Positions 5,339 through 6,878 of a DNA stretch of 6,878 nucleotides are shown one piece after another. Origin of the DNA: Clostridia bacterium (lineage in GTDB: Bacteria; Bacillota_A; Clostridia; Christensenellales; Aristaeellaceae); assembly GCA_017398245.1 (NCBI GenBank), contig JAFQGN010000368.1:1-6878 (forward strand), given 5' to 3'. A program made the translations under genes and the position numbers. The notes under the pieces were generated by a model. The model ran no database searches. It saw only the letters and a program-made list of their open reading frames with translations, and had not been told where the DNA came from. Numbering within the stretch: the stretch's first letter is position 1; the number at the start of each line of letters is the position of its first letter.

Positions 5339-6778
5339 ATGATCCGGATCCGCGTTTTCAAGGCATATGAACTGGCGGTCGCGGCGGCGGCGCTGCTGCT
5401 TATCGCTGCGCTGGTATTTTTGCTGGTCAGTTCGTTTTCGCGCGAGGACGCCTCGGCCGCGAGTCTGCCCGCGCAGGGCGAAAGCGAATACAGGCCCGTG
5501 AGCGGCAGTTCCTATGCAAGTATTCCTGAGGAGGCGGCGCAGGCCGTCTTCTCTGTTTCGGGTTCGGAAGCTCCGCTCTTTGGCGCTCGGCAGGCTCTGC
5601 TCATGCCGGGAGAGGCTATCTCGCTCCCGCTGCGCGCGCAGGGAGAAGAGTTGATCGCATGGGAGAAGCCGCCGCGCGTGCTCATTTACCATACGCACAC
5701 CTACGAGGCCTACACCATGGAAGCGGACGGTCTGTATGAGGAGACGGAGCGCTGGCGCACGGCAGACAACGCCTACAACGTGGTGCGCGTGGGCGAGGCT
5801 CTGGCCGAAGAGCTGCGCCTGCGGGGCATTGAAGTTGTGCAGGATATTACAAACCACGAGCTGCCCGCGCTGAACACGGCTTATGCGCGCTCTCTGGAGA
5901 CGCTGAGCCACCGCATGGAAGGCGGCGAGGAATACGATCTTTGTATAGACCTGCACCGCGACGCCTACAGCCCCGGAACCGGCGAAAACACCGTGGATAC
6001 CCCGCTGGGCAAGGCCGCAAAATGCATGTTCCTCATCGGCCGGGGCGAGAACTTTGCCCTGAAGCCGGACGCCGCCGCCAACGAAGAGCTTGCGCAGCAG
6101 CTCACCGGGCATATGAACGCGACCGTGCCCGGGCTGTGCAGAGACGTGCGCACCAGCGCGAACCGCTACAACCAGCATTTGGGCGAGCGCGCTTTGCTCA
6201 TCGAGGCGGGCAACAATATGAACACCATCACGGAAGTGCTGCGCGCCGTGCCCTATCTGGCCGACGCTATTGCGCAAAACCTGTTCGCACAGCAGGCGGT
6301 ACCGGAGCCGGAAAGCCCCGTGCAGCTTTTGCAGAACGTGAAATATGCGCAGAATAACGGCATACCCGCACAAAGCCTTTTGTATTTGAAAAGCCCCCGA
6401 ACGAAACGTTCGGGGGCTTTTTATCATTCGGCTATGTACTTTTTCCGGCACATCTTTACAAGGTTCACTATGAAATACGGAATGAACCCGAACACGCCGC
6501 ATACACAGACGCACCACACCGTGATCAACGAAAACAGCGCTGCGGCAATTTTGAATCCGCGCGATTTCCTTTTGAAAAAACGAGCCGCGAGAAGGACACC
6601 GCTGACGATTCCGCCATGGAAGAATCCAAACAGCAGGCTGAAGACCAGAACGGGGAAATTCGGATCCGCGCCGGTCATATTGCCCATACTGACCGTCACG
6701 TTCTCCATGCCCAGTTTGGCAAGATTGCTTGCGAGAAACGCGAACAAAAATCCGCCCGCAAACGCGGCAAGGGTATAA
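5339..6778 (+). CDS. spoIIP: Stage II sporulation protein P, frame extended past its terminator
   Basis: SpoIIP is the membrane-anchored amidase/endopeptidase of the SpoIID-SpoIIM-SpoIIP complex that degrades peptidoglycan during engulfment of the forespore. ATG at 5339 is chosen over an upstream in-frame TTG (5294) because GGAGG sits eight bases before it and a membrane anchor follows directly (residues about 11-32, LAVAAAALLLIAALVFLLV). A linker of about 75 residues leads to the catalytic domain: IYHTHTYEAY (His118, His120, Glu123), NVVRVGEALAEELRLRGIEV, NTAYARSLETL, DLHRDA (Asp204, His206) and LIEAGNNMNT (Glu289), the expected metal-site pattern. Conserved sequence ends near 6290 (about residue 318). 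The frame then has no stop before the terminator at 6389 and adds about 129 basic, unconserved residues that are antisense to the minus-strand gene, ending at TAA 6776-6778. The natural product probably ends before about residue 350; a 3' indel or sequence error is the simplest explanation. Confidence 0.88.
   Translation: MIRIRVFKAYELAVAAAALLLIAALVFLLVSSFSREDASAASLPAQGESEYRPVSGSSYASIPEEAAQAVFSVSGSEAPLFGARQALLMPGEAISLPLRAQGEELIAWEKPPRVLIYHTHTYEAYTMEADGLYEETERWRTADNAYNVVRVGEALAEELRLRGIEVVQDITNHELPALNTAYARSLETLSHRMEGGEEYDLCIDLHRDAYSPGTGENTVDTPLGKAAKCMFLIGRGENFALKPDAAANEELAQQLTGHMNATVPGLCRDVRTSANRYNQHLGERALLIEAGNNMNTITEVLRAVPYLADAIAQNLFAQQAVPEPESPVQLLQNVKYAQNNGIPAQSLLYLKSPRTKRSGAFYHSAMYFFRHIFTRFTMKYGMNPNTPHTQTHHTVINENSAAAILNPRDFLLKKRAARRTPLTIPPWKNPNSRLKTRTGKFGSAPVILPILTVTFSMPSLARLLARNANKNPPANAARV
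6389..6422. terminator. Bidirectional intrinsic terminator between convergent genes
   Basis: AAAAGCCCCCGAACG (6389-6403) pairs perfectly with CGTTCGGGGGCTTTT (6407-6421) around the loop AAA, with T-tracts usable in both directions. It lies between the end of the conserved part of spoIIP and the stop codon of the minus-strand gene, which begins two bases after the T-tract. The spoIIP reading frame passes through it without a stop. Its stem closely resembles the ppdK terminator. Confidence 0.93.
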
Positions 6779-6816
6779 CAAATGTAATCGATTCTCTGTT
6801 TTCTCGTCAATTTCAT
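6424..6816 (-). CDS. Small multi-pass membrane protein, unknown function, 130 aa
   Basis: I do not recognise the family. The protein has a short basic N-terminus (MKLTRKQR) and about three hydrophobic segments: residues about 12-31 (YTLAAFAGGFLFAFLAS), 54-79 (LVFSLLFGFFHGGIVSGVLL) and a long one at 90-120 with a Cys cluster (WCVCVCGVFGFIPYF). It ends in a basic, probably cytoplasmic tail (KMCRKKYIAE). The loop between the first two segments (MENVTVSMGNMTGADPN) is polar. The start ATG (6814-6816) has AAGGGGGG just upstream on the minus strand and overlaps the stop of a preceding gene as ATGA, pointing to translational coupling in an operon. The stop is placed directly at the shared terminator, as expected for a last gene. 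This supports it as the true gene here rather than the plus-strand frame opposite it. Confidence 0.82.
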   Translation of the reverse strand: MKLTRKQRIDYICYTLAAFAGGFLFAFLASNLAKLGMENVTVSMGNMTGADPNFPVLVFSLLFGFFHGGIVSGVLLAARFFKRKSRGFKIAAALFSLITVWCVCVCGVFGFIPYFIVNLVKMCRKKYIAE

Positions 6817-6878
6817 TTCCCCCCTTCTTCGACGCGCTTGTACGCAGCGTTCGCCGAACCGTAGATTCCTAAACCTGA
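6813..6878 (-). CDS. C-terminal 21 codons of an upstream minus-strand gene
   Basis: Reading the minus strand inward from the window edge gives an uninterrupted frame whose last residues are GIYGSANAAYKRVEEGGK, followed by TGA at 6813-6815. That stop overlaps the ATG of the membrane-protein gene by the classic ATGA arrangement, and the Shine-Dalgarno of the membrane gene (AAGGGGGG) lies inside these codons. The tail is hydrophilic and charged, like a normal C-terminus. The fragment is too short to assign a family. The call rests on the open frame, the overlap and the lack of any promoter-like sequence in this stretch. Confidence 0.6.
   Translation of the reverse strand, partial: SGLGIYGSANAAYKRVEEGGK

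Noticed and set aside
4594..5361. A 255-codon minus-strand frame opposite the acetyltransferase gene
   Set aside because: The plus-strand GNAT gene has a good Shine-Dalgarno and intact motifs. The opposite frame has neither, nor any recognisable domain.
5264..6781. A 505-codon open frame on the minus strand opposite spoIIP
   Set aside because: It mirrors spoIIP, has no family motifs, and also overlaps the minus-strand membrane gene in another frame. It is a composition artefact.

Overview
The window looks like chromosomal DNA from an anaerobic, spore-forming, low-complexity Gram-positive bacterium of the class Clostridia. The grounds are a clostridial-type pyruvate,phosphate dikinase, a recognisable sporulation hydrolase (SpoIIP), purine-rich Shine-Dalgarno sites and hairpin-plus-T-run terminators. 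Most genes are GC-rich. One small gene (2583-3188) drops to about 42% GC by hand count. I see no mobile element, CRISPR array, tRNA or rRNA.

Layout. Positions 2-2476 hold the 3' part of ppdK (about 50 N-terminal residues lie outside), closed by a strong terminator at 2494-2526. An extended -10 promoter (2554-2562) follows at once. It reads a short-leader, AT-rich gene of unknown function (2583-3188) and then, 20 bases on, a cytoplasmic GH20 beta-N-acetylhexosaminidase-like gene (3209-4651); the two probably form one transcript. A 167-base gap (4652-4818) can fold into two GC-rich stem-loops. It is followed by a BltD-like GNAT acetyltransferase (4819-5259) and by spoIIP (5339 onward). The spoIIP Shine-Dalgarno lies inside a 14-bp hairpin at 5284-5333. 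A two-way terminator (6389-6422) separates spoIIP from a minus-strand pair: a small membrane protein (6424-6816) and, overlapping its start by an ATGA, the last codons of an upstream gene (6813-6878) that runs off the window.

How the genes relate. PPDK serves central metabolism (pyruvate/PEP/pyrophosphate). The GH20 enzyme would release N-acetylhexosamine inside the cell. The acetyltransferase probably acts on polyamines or similar amines. SpoIIP degrades septal peptidoglycan during engulfment. These are mostly unrelated housekeeping or sporulation functions, and I see no coherent new multi-gene system.

The two points most worth attention are in spoIIP. Its reading frame has no stop before its own terminator: it runs through the hairpin and antisense to the whole convergent gene except its first 38 bases. 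Its ribosome binding site also appears to be sequestered by RNA structure. The first may be a one-base indel or assembly error; the second may be real post-transcriptional control.
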